Below, one piece after another: positions 1 through 7,672 of a DNA stretch of 33,656 bases. The DNA comes from Microbacteriaceae bacterium (GTDB lineage Bacteria; Actinomycetota; Actinomycetes; Actinomycetales; Microbacteriaceae). The stretch lies in contig JACMPQ010000089.1 of the NCBI GenBank assembly GCA_014377425.1, positions 1 through 33,656 of the forward strand, read 5' to 3'. The position numbers and the translations under genes were made by a program. The notes below the pieces were generated by a model. The model was not told the origin of the DNA. It worked only from the letters and a program-made list of their open reading frames with translations, and did no database searches. The first letter of the stretch is position 1, and each line of letters opens with the position of its first letter.

Positions 1-90
1 GTGGTGCTGGGCTAAGTGGTGCTGGGCTAGTTGATGCTGCCCGGGATGATGCTGGGCTGAGTGCTCCTGGGCTGAGTGCTCCTGGGCTGA
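1..90. repeat. 15-bp tandem repeat, six units
   Basis: Six head-to-tail 15-bp units (1-15, 16-30, 31-45, 46-60, 61-75, 76-90) share the core GCTGGGCTGA or close variants; units 5 and 6 are identical. In frame 1 every unit except the third ends in a stop codon (TAA, TAG, TGA), so the array could be a repeated 3' end of a plus-strand gene lying left of the window. In frame 3 the array is fully open and continuous with the following oxidoreductase, encoding GAGLS/APGLS-like pentads. Which reading is real cannot be decided without the sequence to the left. Confidence 0.85.
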
Positions 91-128
91 AAGATCCTAG
101 GCGGCGAGGTAGGCAGCACGGCGGGCTT

Positions 129-1526
129 TTGCCGCAGGTCGAGCTGCAGGCAGTGCTGCACGGCATCCGGAATTCGCTTGAAACACCCTCGCGCACGCCG
201 CGAATGGCCGTGGTGATTGGACGCCTACTCGCCCTCGCCTTTCTCCTCTGCTTTGCGACCGGTATTTACAGCCACTTTTTGCAAGATCCGCAGCCCTGGA
301 TGCGCTTCAGCACCCGCCCGGTTGGGTTGTATCAGCTCACCCAGGGCGTGCACATCATCGCCGGGATCGTTTGTTTTCCGCTGATTCTCGCCAAGCTGTA
401 TGTAATTTATCCGCTGCTATTCCAGAGTCCGGCGATCAAGTCGTGGGGGCACTTGCTCGAACGGGCATCGATTGCGCTGTTCGTGGCGGCCTCTCTTGTG
501 GAAATCACGATCGGCCTGCTCAACACCTACCAGTGGTACCCCTTCCCGTTTGCCTTCAAGGAGACCCACTACGCGCTGTCGTTCGTGATAGTCGGCTCGC
601 TGGCCATTCACATAGCTACAAAGCTTGAGCTGATCAGCACGCACTGGAGGAGGAGCGGTGGGGTGGAGGATGCCGCGCCGGTACTTGCTGAGTCGCCTGC
701 GGTTTCGGGGTCCCCGGCGTCATCCGGGCTAACCGCTCGGGTTTTTGCCTGGATAGACCGGCCCCCGGGCGGGGTTGCTGCGGTCGAGCTCGTGCCCGCA
801 GTCGAGTTCGCGCACGCGGCCGAGTTCGCGCACGCAGCCGAGTTCGCGCACGCAGCCGAGTTCGCGCACGCAGCCGAGTTCGCGCACGCAGCAGAGCTCG
901 TGCCCGCAGCCGAGATTGAAAATTCGGCCAGCACCAGCCGCCGCGGCTTTCTCGTGGTGGTCGGCATCGCGGTCGCAGCCGTCGTGACCTTCACCGGCGG
1001 ACAATCGTTCCGGCTTCTGGATGCCACCAACTTGTTCGCACCCCGCAAGGCAGGAATTGGGCCGAACGCGCTTCCGGTGAACCGCACCGCACAGGCGGCA
1101 CAGGTGGTGGCCGCAGCATCCGCCGCCGATTGGGTGCTCACGGTGACCAGCGGCGAGACGGTACAAACTTTCAGCCGCGCAGAGTTACTCGCGTTTCCGC
1201 AGCGGCAGGTTGAGCTGCCGATCGCGTGCGTGGAGGGTTGGAGTCAGTCGGCCGTGTGGCGCGGAGTGCGGGTGCGCGATCTGGCGGCAGCGGTGGGGGC
1301 TGGGCCGGGTGCCAGCATCCGGGCCACCAGCTTGGAGAGGAACAGCAAATACGCGGTGAGTGAGCTGGCGCCGAACTTCGCCGACGACGACCTCACCCTC
1401 ATCGCGCTTGAGGTGAACGGTGCCGTCTTGGATCTCGACCACGGCTACCCCGCCCGGCTGATTGCTCCGGCGCGGCCCGGCGTGCTGCAAACCAAATGGC
1501 TCGACCGATTGGATGTGCTCGCGTGA
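129..1526 (+). CDS. Membrane-anchored molybdopterin-dependent oxidoreductase with cytochrome b-like N-terminus
   Basis: The N-terminal third has four membrane helices, beginning at MAVVIGRLLALAFLL, with histidines in QGVH, ETHYALS and AIHIATK that could bind haem as in cytochrome b561-type proteins. A repetitive linker (about residues 219-260) follows, then a fifth hydrophobic segment after SRRGF, then a sulfite-oxidase-type molybdopterin domain. Cys367 in PIACVEGWS is the expected molybdenum ligand, and WRGVRVRDL is typical of the family. The product is probably an outward-facing oxidoreductase; its substrate is unknown. The first in-frame start is TTG at 129, but the frame is open from position 3. 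ATG at 204 is an alternative that would begin right at the first helix. The next gene overlaps its stop, so the two are co-transcribed. Confidence 0.85.
   Translation: MPQVELQAVLHGIRNSLETPSRTPRMAVVIGRLLALAFLLCFATGIYSHFLQDPQPWMRFSTRPVGLYQLTQGVHIIAGIVCFPLILAKLYVIYPLLFQSPAIKSWGHLLERASIALFVAASLVEITIGLLNTYQWYPFPFAFKETHYALSFVIVGSLAIHIATKLELISTHWRRSGGVEDAAPVLAESPAVSGSPASSGLTARVFAWIDRPPGGVAAVELVPAVEFAHAAEFAHAAEFAHAAEFAHAAEFAHAAELVPAAEIENSASTSRRGFLVVVGIAVAAVVTFTGGQSFRLLDATNLFAPRKAGIGPNALPVNRTAQAAQVVAAASAADWVLTVTSGETVQTFSRAELLAFPQRQVELPIACVEGWSQSAVWRGVRVRDLAAAVGAGPGASIRATSLERNSKYAVSELAPNFADDDLTLIALEVNGAVLDLDHGYPARLIAPARPGVLQTKWLDRLDVLA
783..908 (+). repeat. 18-bp in-frame tandem repeat (EFAHAA)
   Basis: Seven 18-bp units lie inside the oxidoreductase. 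The outer two encode (V/A)ELVPA and the central five encode EFAHAA-type hexapeptides. The central DNA units are nearly identical, which suggests recent expansion. The array lies in the linker between the haem-type membrane domain and the molybdopterin domain, so copy number would mainly change linker length. Confidence 0.95.
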
Positions 1527-2023
1527 AAACGACCGGAACCGGCGTCAACACCCGCTTGAGCACCATCCGGCGCTGGCAAATCGCGCTTATCACGAGCGGG
1601 CTCATGCTGCTCGCGGTCGGCGGCATAGCGCTACTGCGCGACGTGACACCCACGAGCTATCTCGGAATTGTCTTGTGGTTTGCCGCCGCAATTGTCGTTC
1701 ACGACGGCATCATCGCGCCGCTCACCTTTTTAGTGGCCCTACTATTGCGCCGGATTGGGCGCCGGATTCCGCTGGCGGTAGTACTTATCTCGCAGGGGGC
1801 CCTCGTGATAGGCGCGGTGCTCGGCCTGATTGTGGTGCCCGAAATCCACAAGAAGACCCTCGGAACAAAGAGCTTCTCGATTCTGCCGCTGGATTATGCC
1901 GGCAACCTCACGCTCTTCTCGATAGGTCTGGTTCTTGCGACCGCGCTAGCGATTGCCGGGTACTTTGCCTATCGGGCGGTGGCGAGGCGGCAGAAACTGC
2001 GGCCGTCGCGAGTCCAGGTCTGA
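1523..2023 (+). CDS. Four-helix membrane protein of unknown function
   Basis: This 166-residue protein has four predicted membrane helices: about WQIALITSGLMLLAVG, YLGIVLWFAAAIVVH plus the following segment, PLAVVLISQGALVIG, and LTLFSIGLVLATALAIAG. It has a basic C-terminus. The GTG at 1523 overlaps the stop of the preceding molybdopterin oxidoreductase (GTGA), which I prefer to the upstream ATG at 1496 because it gives the usual 4-base overlap. Translational coupling suggests it is a partner or membrane subunit of that oxidoreductase, but no redox cofactor motif is visible. Its last 55 bp overlap the convergent methyltransferase gene. I do not recognise a named family. Confidence 0.75.
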   Translation: MKTTGTGVNTRLSTIRRWQIALITSGLMLLAVGGIALLRDVTPTSYLGIVLWFAAAIVVHDGIIAPLTFLVALLLRRIGRRIPLAVVLISQGALVIGAVLGLIVVPEIHKKTLGTKSFSILPLDYAGNLTLFSIGLVLATALAIAGYFAYRAVARRQKLRPSRVQV

Positions 2024-2703
2024 AGCAGGGTCAAGCCGAGCCCGAGCGAACGACTGAGCACCCCGGTGAGCCCTACCTCGGCCCAGGGAAATGCCGCACT
2101 TTGCCGACCGTGGGTGTCCACCAAAAGCCCGGTAAAGCTGCGATCCCGACTCTTCTGGTTGTGCAACTCAACAACGATGTGCCCGCCCGGAACTACCAGC
2201 TCACCACAGCGTGCCAGCAGCGCCGACACATTGCCGCCAATGCCAATATTGCCGTCGACGAGCAGCACCGTCTGCCAGCGCCCCTCGCTCGGAACGGCAT
2301 CGAAGACGTCTCCGAGCACGGCTGGGATGCCGGCATCCGCTGCATTGTCGATGGCCGCCACCGACACGTCGATGCCGAGCGCGTTGAGCCCCAGGGCAAG
2401 GGCTGCGATCACCATGCGCGCCGGCCCGCAGCCGATGTCGAGTACCGGACCGGATGCCGCGGCGAGCAGGCTGAGGTCGGCGGGGTCGGCGCTTGCGTTC
2501 CAACGCGCAACGTTCATGCTCACCCTTTCCTGGCCTTCGCGTTGCGCGTCGGACAGGAAGAGCTGGCTGTCGTCGCCGCCGCGCAGGGCGTGAGCGTAGG
2601 GTTCTGCGCCGCCTGCGCCAAAGGTGGTCGGACGGGCTTTGACATTCGGTCGCGGGGGGCCCGCGGTCGCCGCCGCAGGGCGGTCGAGGGCAGCGATGCT
2701 CAC
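1969..2703 (-). CDS. Class I SAM-dependent methyltransferase
   Basis: This 244-residue protein has a Rossmann methyltransferase core. Motif I is VLDIGCGPARMV, an acidic residue follows in LGIDVS, and a motif IV-like segment is VLLVDGNIGIGG. An N-terminal extension of about 60 residues precedes the core. It is the last gene of a minus-strand operon and its GTG start overlaps the stop of the DUF2064 gene (GTGA at 2700-2703). Its 3' end overlaps the convergent membrane-protein gene by 55 bp. The substrate is unknown. From its partners (a glycosyltransferase and a CofC-like nucleotidyltransferase) I infer methylation of a lipid, glycan or cofactor intermediate. Confidence 0.85.
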   Translation of the reverse strand: MSIAALDRPAAATAGPPRPNVKARPTTFGAGGAEPYAHALRGGDDSQLFLSDAQREGQERVSMNVARWNASADPADLSLLAAASGPVLDIGCGPARMVIAALALGLNALGIDVSVAAIDNAADAGIPAVLGDVFDAVPSEGRWQTVLLVDGNIGIGGNVSALLARCGELVVPGGHIVVELHNQKSRDRSFTGLLVDTHGRQSAAFPWAEVGLTGVLSRSLGLGLTLLQTWTRDGRSFCRLATAR

Positions 2704-3407
2704 AGCGCAGCGCCGGAGAGCGTGGTACCGGAAAGCGTGACTCCGGAGAGCGCAGCACCGGAAACGCCAGCGCCGGCACGCTCATCGAGTTCATCAACGA
2801 TGTCGGCGAGGGCCGAGGCAAAGCGGGAATACGGCGAGAGCGTGGCGACCTCGAGTGCGGTCTCAAAGGTGTCTACGTCGGTGAGCGATGGCAGAATTCC
2901 CACTCGTAACCCTCGTGCGGTTAGCCGCTCCAATTGGATGCGCCCGGTGTCAGAACGTGACATCGGTACACCACGCAGAAGTGCACCATCGGGCTCGGCG
3001 AGGGCCAAGCACCAGAAGCCGCCGTCGGTTGCCGGCCCAAACCATGCGTCGATGTCATCTGGCCAGGGGGCAAACACCGGGGCCAGCAGCTCGGCCGTGA
3101 GTTGCGGGGTATCCATCCCGATCAGAGCCAGCGGGGCTGTCTCGTGGTCAAACAGTGAGCCGAGGCGTTCGTCAAGTGTTCCTGTGCCTTGGGCGAGTAC
3201 CTCAAAATTTTCCGCCCCCCTGGGAATCACCGCGCCTTCGAAAAAGAGCAGGCGGCGGGTTGCGGAAAGCTGCGCGGCGACAAAGAGCGTGTCGGCGAGG
3301 GCGGCCGCGGCAAGCATTGCGGCCTGTTCCAGACTCAGCGGTGGATGCAGCCGGGTCTTGACCCGGCCCGGAAGTGGTTGTTTGGCAATGAGCGCGAGAG
3401 TTGTCAC
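2700..3407 (-). CDS. DUF2064 / CofC-like nucleotidyltransferase family protein
   Basis: This protein of about 235 residues resembles the TIGR04282/DUF2064 family, a glycosyltransferase-A-like nucleotide-binding fold. The start LALIAKQPLPGRVKTRL is the typical nucleotide-binding N-terminus, followed by LIGMDTPQL and FGPATDGGFWCLAL. The frame is open much further upstream, but GTG at 3407 overlaps the stop of the preceding glycosyltransferase (GTGA) and begins exactly where the family begins, so I chose it. The C-terminus carries a 15-bp tandem repeat encoding SGAAL/SGVTL/SGTTL pentads, which resembles a short pentapeptide repeat. The family is often found beside family 2 glycosyltransferases in actinobacteria; the reaction is not established here. 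Confidence 0.82.
   Translation of the reverse strand: MTTLALIAKQPLPGRVKTRLHPPLSLEQAAMLAAAALADTLFVAAQLSATRRLLFFEGAVIPRGAENFEVLAQGTGTLDERLGSLFDHETAPLALIGMDTPQLTAELLAPVFAPWPDDIDAWFGPATDGGFWCLALAEPDGALLRGVPMSRSDTGRIQLERLTARGLRVGILPSLTDVDTFETALEVATLSPYSRFASALADIVDELDERAGAGVSGAALSGVTLSGTTLSGAAL
2707..2781 (-). repeat. 15-bp tandem repeat at the 3' end of the DUF2064 gene
   Basis: Five diverged 15-bp units (2707-2721, 2722-2736, 2737-2751, 2752-2766, 2767-2781) share CCGGAGAGC-like cores. On the minus strand they encode consecutive pentads ending the protein (GAALS, GVTLS, GTTLS, GAAL). The repeat runs up to a few bases before the stop codon. Confidence 0.85.
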
Positions 3408-4165
3408 AGGGCCTCTTCGTTGCCCGACGCGAATCGGTTCGTTTTTTGTGAATTGCCTGGATGCTGGCTGGATAGTTTTCGCTCGGCCGCGAGCAGCCGC
3501 GACATGTCTGTGATCGCCACAATCGTGCCCCGGAGGGTGCCGGTGACCTTGGAGCGACCGACCCGGGGGGAGTACGGAACATCGAGCTCGACCACGCTCC
3601 AGTGGAACCGATGAGCGCGCAACACCATCTCCAGCGGGTAGCCACTGCGGCGATCTTTGAGATCGAGGGAGAGAAGCTCTGAACGGCGAGCGGCCCGCAT
3701 CGGTCCGAGGTCGCTGAGGCGCAGACCCGTGGCCTGGCGCATCAATTGGGCCAGAGCTCGATTGGCCAGGCGCGCATGCAGCGGCCAGGCGCCGGTGGTG
3801 GTGGGGCGGCGGCGACCTAGGGTGAGGTCGGCCGTTCCGTTGACAATGGGCGCGACCAGCGTGGGCAAATCTGCCGGATCCATCGAGGCGTCCGCGTCGC
3901 AAAACGCGACGACGGGGGCGGTGGCGGCGAGGAGGCCAGCATGGGCGGCCGAGCCGAAACCGCGGCGGGGCTCGTGGATGACGGTGGCGCCGAGGCTGCG
4001 GGCGATGCGGGCCGAGTCATCGGTCGAGCCATTATCCACAACGATGGCTCGGTAGCCTGCCGGCAGGCGCCCGAGTACCCACGGCAGAGCTTCGGCTTCG
4101 TTGAGGCAGGGAAAGACAACGTCGACCGCGGCGATGTCTGTTGGCATCCCGATGTTCTCTGGCAC
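3404..4165 (-). CDS. Family 2 glycosyltransferase
   Basis: This 253-residue GT-A fold protein has VVFPCLNEAEALPWVL at the N-terminus, then IVVDNGSTDDS, HEPRRGFGSAAHAG, and the metal-binding acidic motif FCDADASMDPADL (DXD-like). These are typical of dolichol-phosphate-mannose-synthase-like GT2 enzymes. No membrane helices are obvious, so it is probably cytoplasmic or peripheral. It is the first gene of the minus-strand operon GT2, DUF2064, methyltransferase, with 4-base overlaps throughout. ATG at 4165 gives MPENIGMPTD; an internal ATG six codons on is also possible. Acceptor and donor sugars cannot be inferred. Confidence 0.88.
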   Translation of the reverse strand: MPENIGMPTDIAAVDVVFPCLNEAEALPWVLGRLPAGYRAIVVDNGSTDDSARIARSLGATVIHEPRRGFGSAAHAGLLAATAPVVAFCDADASMDPADLPTLVAPIVNGTADLTLGRRRPTTTGAWPLHARLANRALAQLMRQATGLRLSDLGPMRAARRSELLSLDLKDRRSGYPLEMVLRAHRFHWSVVELDVPYSPRVGRSKVTGTLRGTIVAITDMSRLLAAERKLSSQHPGNSQKTNRFASGNEEAL

Positions 4166-4301
4166 CCGCGCACTCTACTCGGTGCGCGCTCAACTTTTGC
4201 TGAAGCTATTTATAGTTTTCGTGGATTATTCTTTCAGCTCTCAGTTTTCAGGTCCCTTCGGGCAGTCGAAACGTCCCAGCTCGGCGGCCTAGCCTTGACC
4301 C
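4166..4301. promoter_or_regulatory. Divergent intergenic region
   Basis: This 136-bp region lies between the divergent glycosyltransferase and oxidoreductase genes. Its middle (about 4197-4260) is clearly more AT-rich than the surroundings, with runs such as CTATTTATAGTTTTC, as expected for divergent promoters. I could not fix a -35/-10 pair with confidence on either strand. Confidence 0.35.
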
Positions 4302-5933
4302 GTGCAAACTCCCACCAACCTGCTGGTCGAGCAGCGCGGTGCCGCGGCAATGACCCGGCGCGCGCTTACCCTGTGGTCGTCGCTCGTGGGGGTCGTAACG
4401 GCCCTCGTCACGCTCGCCACGGCGCAGGTGCTTTCGGCGGCTCTCGGGGGAGTCGGTGATCCTCTATTGGCGGTTGGTTCCCTTCTGGTCGACCTCGCAC
4501 CGCCGGAGCTCAAGACCCTTGTTATCGACCTCTTCAGCACGGGCGACAAGCTGTTTCTTTTTCTCTCGATCGCGGTCGTTCTGCTGGCCCTCTCGGTGAT
4601 CGTAGGGGTGCTGCAGTTACGCAAGCCGCCACTGGGCCTTCTGGTTCTGGTCGGTGTCGGGGCAGTGGCGCTATTGGCCGTTGTCACGCGCGCCGGGGTG
4701 ACACCGCTCAGCCCGCTGCCGATACTCGGCGGGCTGGCCACGGGAATTCTGCTGCTGCGAGTGCTCATTGGGCGACTATCGGCGTGGCGGGATGCGCGGC
4801 AGCCGATCGGCCTGCAGGCTCCCGGCACCCGCAATTGGGCCGAGCCGCAGCATCCGGCAAGCATTGAACGGCGCCGTTTTCTGGTGTTGGCGCTCGTGGC
4901 CGGGATCAGTGCCGCGGTGGTTGGATCTGCCGCCCGCACCATGAGCGCCGCCTCCAGTGCGGTAACCGCAGTGCGAAAAGCGATACTCCTACCCGCAGCT
5001 GTTGCCCCCGCGCCAGAACTTGCCGTGACCTCCACCCTCGACGTGGCCGGAATCTCGCCCTTCGTCACCCCGACCGCAGACTTCTACCGCATCGACACCG
5101 CGCTGCAGGTGCCCGCGGTAGATCCGACCACCTGGAAACTGCGCATTACCGGGATGGTGGAACAGGAAATCGAGATCGGTTTCGACGAGCTACTCGCACT
5201 GCCGCTCGAAGAGCACTACGTGACCCTGGCCTGTGTGTCGAACGAGGTCGGCGGCAACCTCATCGGCAACGCCCTCTGGCGCGGCTACCCCATCCGCGAG
5301 CTTCTCGCTCGGGCCCGCCCCACCGCGGGAGCCGACATGGTGCTCTCCACCAGCATCGACGGCTTCACCGCATCCACACCACTGTCGATTTTGACGGATG
5401 CCGACACCGCGGCTCTGTTGGCGGTCGGAATGAATGGGGCGCTGCTGCCCCTCGACCACGGTTTTCCGGTGCGGATGGTGGTGCCCGGGCTCTTTGGCTA
5501 CGTCTCGGCCACCAAGTGGGTGGTGGAGCTGAAGGTAACCACCTTCGCCAAGGACATGGGGTACTGGACATCCCGTGGGTGGAGCGCCAAAGGCCCGGTG
5601 AAGCTCTCCTCGCGCATCGACACCCCGCTCGACGGGTCGACCCAGAAAGCGGGGCGGTTGGCCATCGCCGGCGTCGCCTGGGCACAGCACACCGGGATTT
5701 CCCGGGTTGAGGTGCGCGTTGATGACGGTGCCTGGCAGGAGGCAACGTTGGCAAATCGGGTGACCCCGGATGCCTGGCTGCAGTGGTCTTACGACTGGGC
5801 CGCGACATCCGGCATGCACCGGGTCACGGTGCGCGCGGTCGACAGCAACGGGCGAACCCAAACGGCTGCCGAGGCGCCTCCGGCTCCGGACGGCTCCACC
5901 GGGGTGCACGGGATTAGCGTTCGGGTGAGCTGA
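4302..5933 (+). CDS. Membrane-anchored sulfite-oxidase-type molybdopterin oxidoreductase
   Basis: This 543-residue protein has about five N-terminal membrane segments, the last after ERRRFLVLAL. A molybdopterin-binding domain follows, with Cys311 in VTLACVSNEVGGN as the molybdenum ligand and ALWRGYPIRELL beside it. The C-terminal domain starts near AGRLAIAGVAWAQ and contains VEVRVDDGAWQEA and WSYDW, typical of the Ig-like dimerisation domain of sulfite-oxidase family enzymes. It is probably active on the outer face of the membrane; the substrate is unknown. It differs from the enzyme at 129-1526, which lacks the Ig-like domain. The GTG at 4302 has no convincing Shine-Dalgarno sequence, so the transcript may be leaderless. 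A tandem repeat spans the stop codon. Confidence 0.9.
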   Translation: MQTPTNLLVEQRGAAAMTRRALTLWSSLVGVVTALVTLATAQVLSAALGGVGDPLLAVGSLLVDLAPPELKTLVIDLFSTGDKLFLFLSIAVVLLALSVIVGVLQLRKPPLGLLVLVGVGAVALLAVVTRAGVTPLSPLPILGGLATGILLLRVLIGRLSAWRDARQPIGLQAPGTRNWAEPQHPASIERRRFLVLALVAGISAAVVGSAARTMSAASSAVTAVRKAILLPAAVAPAPELAVTSTLDVAGISPFVTPTADFYRIDTALQVPAVDPTTWKLRITGMVEQEIEIGFDELLALPLEEHYVTLACVSNEVGGNLIGNALWRGYPIRELLARARPTAGADMVLSTSIDGFTASTPLSILTDADTAALLAVGMNGALLPLDHGFPVRMVVPGLFGYVSATKWVVELKVTTFAKDMGYWTSRGWSAKGPVKLSSRIDTPLDGSTQKAGRLAIAGVAWAQHTGISRVEVRVDDGAWQEATLANRVTPDAWLQWSYDWAATSGMHRVTVRAVDSNGRTQTAAEAPPAPDGSTGVHGISVRVS

Positions 5934-5970
5934 CTGGCGAGTGAGCTGACTGGCGGGTGAGCTGGCCGGC
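5925..5970. repeat. 16-bp tandem repeat spanning a stop codon
   Basis: Two 16-bp units (5925-5940 and 5941-5956) differ at one base, and a third partial unit is at 5957-5970. Unit 1 contains the last two sense codons and the TGA stop of the oxidoreductase, so the gene's 3' end has been duplicated downstream. Confidence 0.92.
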
Positions 5971-5994
5971 GCCCTTTCGCTATCGTTGGAGACG

Positions 5995-6366
5995 ATGATT
6001 ACGCGACGAGAAGTGGCCCTACGGCTAGATATTCCCCTGGAGATGGCCTACCGTCACGGCATCGAGGCGAGGGTCTCTGAGGCAGATTTTGAGCTGCTGC
6101 AGCAGAATCCGCCGGCTTGGCTTCTACAGTCGCGCGCCAATCGCACCGGAAAAAAAGCGGTCTGGGTTGAACTGCGCTGCGACGTGTGCGGCTATAGAGA
6201 ATCAGCGCGGCCGAAAAAGTGGTGGCCAACCTTCAACTTTCTGAGCTGCTCCACGCACGGCATCGATGAACTGCCGACGGAGCCTTCGGGGTTTACCCGC
6301 CGTGAGGTCGACGGTATCGGCACGCGATTCATCGGCATTGTGGATGAATGGCGCGACCACTCCTGA
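5995..6366 (+). CDS. Small unrecognised protein with possible zinc-binding cysteines
   Basis: This soluble protein of 123 residues begins MITRREVALRLDIP. The first part looks helical, followed by PPAWLLQSRANRTGKKAVWV. A CDVC motif then appears, followed about 28 residues later by SCSTHG. The spacing CxxC...CxxH suggests one zinc-ribbon-like site. ATG at 5995 is preceded by GGAG at 5988-5991, which is rather close; TTG at 5986 is the alternative. It lies alone between the oxidoreductase and the convergent LacI gene. I do not recognise the family. The patterned composition and codon use argue for a real gene. Confidence 0.7.
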   Translation: MITRREVALRLDIPLEMAYRHGIEARVSEADFELLQQNPPAWLLQSRANRTGKKAVWVELRCDVCGYRESARPKKWWPTFNFLSCSTHGIDELPTEPSGFTRREVDGIGTRFIGIVDEWRDHS

Positions 6367-6430
6367 TCGGCGACTGCGGCGACCGCTACGGGTGCGGCGT
6401 GTGTGACTGCTGCAACTGCTGTGCGCGCGG

Positions 6431-7459
6431 TTAGGACCCGGGGAGCCGCTCCGGGGTGCATCCGCAGCTGGTGCCGATCAGCAGATCGGTGGGGGTGGAA
6501 TCGTGGGACTCGCCGGAGTTTTTGCGGCTGATCTTTTCGAGCAGGCGTGTCATCACGACCTTGGCGAAATCATCGAGGTGGGCGTTCACCGTGGTGAAGT
6601 TCACGAGTGTGTTCGAAACATTGACCGAACCGCCGAACGTCACGATGCCGACATCCTGACCGACACGCATGCCGTTTCGAATTACGGCAGCCGCGCCTCC
6701 CAGAGCCTGAGCTTCGGTGGTGAAAAAGAGGGCGGTGGGGGGTTCTGGGAGTGCCAGCAGGCTTTCGGTGGCCTCGAAGCCGGAACGCTGACTGATGATG
6801 TCGCATCGCTGCAACAGGGACGGGTCAACCGGTAGCCCCGCTTTTTCAAGCGCGAGACGCCATCCGTCACTGCGAAGAGAAAGTACCTGAGATTCTTCTG
6901 GGCCAGTGATGCAGCCGATCCGTCGGTGACCGTGCACGCTCATGAGATGATCCACGGCGACGGCGGAGCTGATCACCCCCTCGGGGCTGACCGAGCTGAT
7001 CCCGGTACCGGGCATTACGTTGCCAGCGAGGATAACCGCAGTGCCCCCGTTGGCGATCTCGCGCAGAAGCGCGGTCGGTTCATGGCCCACGACGATAAGG
7101 CCGTCAACCCGGCGATCAACAAAGCTGCGCAGGTAGCGGTCTTCGCGGTCGGGTTGGTAGCCGGTAGTGGCAATCATTAAAACGTAGCCGAGGTCGTAGG
7201 CCAAATCTTCGATGGCGCCGGTGAAGTCACCCACGGTCGGTCCGTGAAGCTCGGGGATGAGTAAACCCAGAGTCTGCGACGTCGACCGTCTGAGACTCTG
7301 CGCGAGCAGGTTGGGCCGATAGCCGAGGGTGGCAATGGCCTCCTCCACGCGGGCTCGCGCCGCAGCAGACACGGAGCGTGTTCCCGGATTGAGGACATAG
7401 CTTACGACGGCCGGTGAGACTCCCGCGCGTTTAGCGACTTCGGCTCGGGTCACAGCCAT
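6431..7459 (-). CDS. LacI-family transcriptional regulator
   Basis: This 342-residue protein has the canonical LacI architecture. The N-terminal helix-turn-helix reads VTRAEVAKRAGVSPAVVSYVLN, with a hinge helix region near YRPNLLAQSLRR. A periplasmic-binding-protein-like effector domain begins at TLGLLIPELHGP. The C-terminus has a short Cys pair (SCGC). A good Shine-Dalgarno sequence, AAGGA, lies at 7466-7470 on the minus strand. Neighbours on either side are unrelated (a small unknown protein and an arsenic locus), with no sugar transporter or glycosidase nearby, so the regulon and ligand cannot be inferred. Autoregulation is common in the family. Confidence 0.9.
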   Translation of the reverse strand: MAVTRAEVAKRAGVSPAVVSYVLNPGTRSVSAAARARVEEAIATLGYRPNLLAQSLRRSTSQTLGLLIPELHGPTVGDFTGAIEDLAYDLGYVLMIATTGYQPDREDRYLRSFVDRRVDGLIVVGHEPTALLREIANGGTAVILAGNVMPGTGISSVSPEGVISSAVAVDHLMSVHGHRRIGCITGPEESQVLSLRSDGWRLALEKAGLPVDPSLLQRCDIISQRSGFEATESLLALPEPPTALFFTTEAQALGGAAAVIRNGMRVGQDVGIVTFGGSVNVSNTLVNFTTVNAHLDDFAKVVMTRLLEKISRKNSGESHDSTPTDLLIGTSCGCTPERLPGS

Positions 7460-7672
7460 GAATTGTCCTTAGGTTCGTCGCGGTGGCGAATCTGGCGCAC
7501 TAAACCGCCCGACTCAGGCTCCGAAAAAGCATTGCCGGAGGCGGAAATTACCGGTTTCGCCGCCAATCGTGATCGACTGATCAGCAATAACGGCGAAGAG
7601 AGCAGGCACGCCACCCTCATAGTAAGTCGAATTTGCGAGCCCCGTGTTGCCCGGCTCTGAGACGAGACAAAA

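Noticed and set aside
1-90. CRISPR-like array
   Set aside because: The units are 15 bp head to tail with no spacers and no cas genes nearby.
1462-3513. Long plus-strand open frame of about 680 codons
   Set aside because: It runs antisense through the methyltransferase and DUF2064 genes and its translation is Arg/Ser/Pro-rich without any motif. It is a high-GC shadow frame.
3408-3902. N-terminal extension of the DUF2064 gene
   Set aside because: The extra 165 residues are Arg/Pro-rich and overlap the glycosyltransferase in another frame. The GTG at 3407 matches the family start and gives a GTGA overlap.
7570-7583. TGATCGACTGATCA as a LacI operator
   Set aside because: The arms are only 5 bp and the site is more than 100 bp from the regulator start, so it is not distinguishable from chance.
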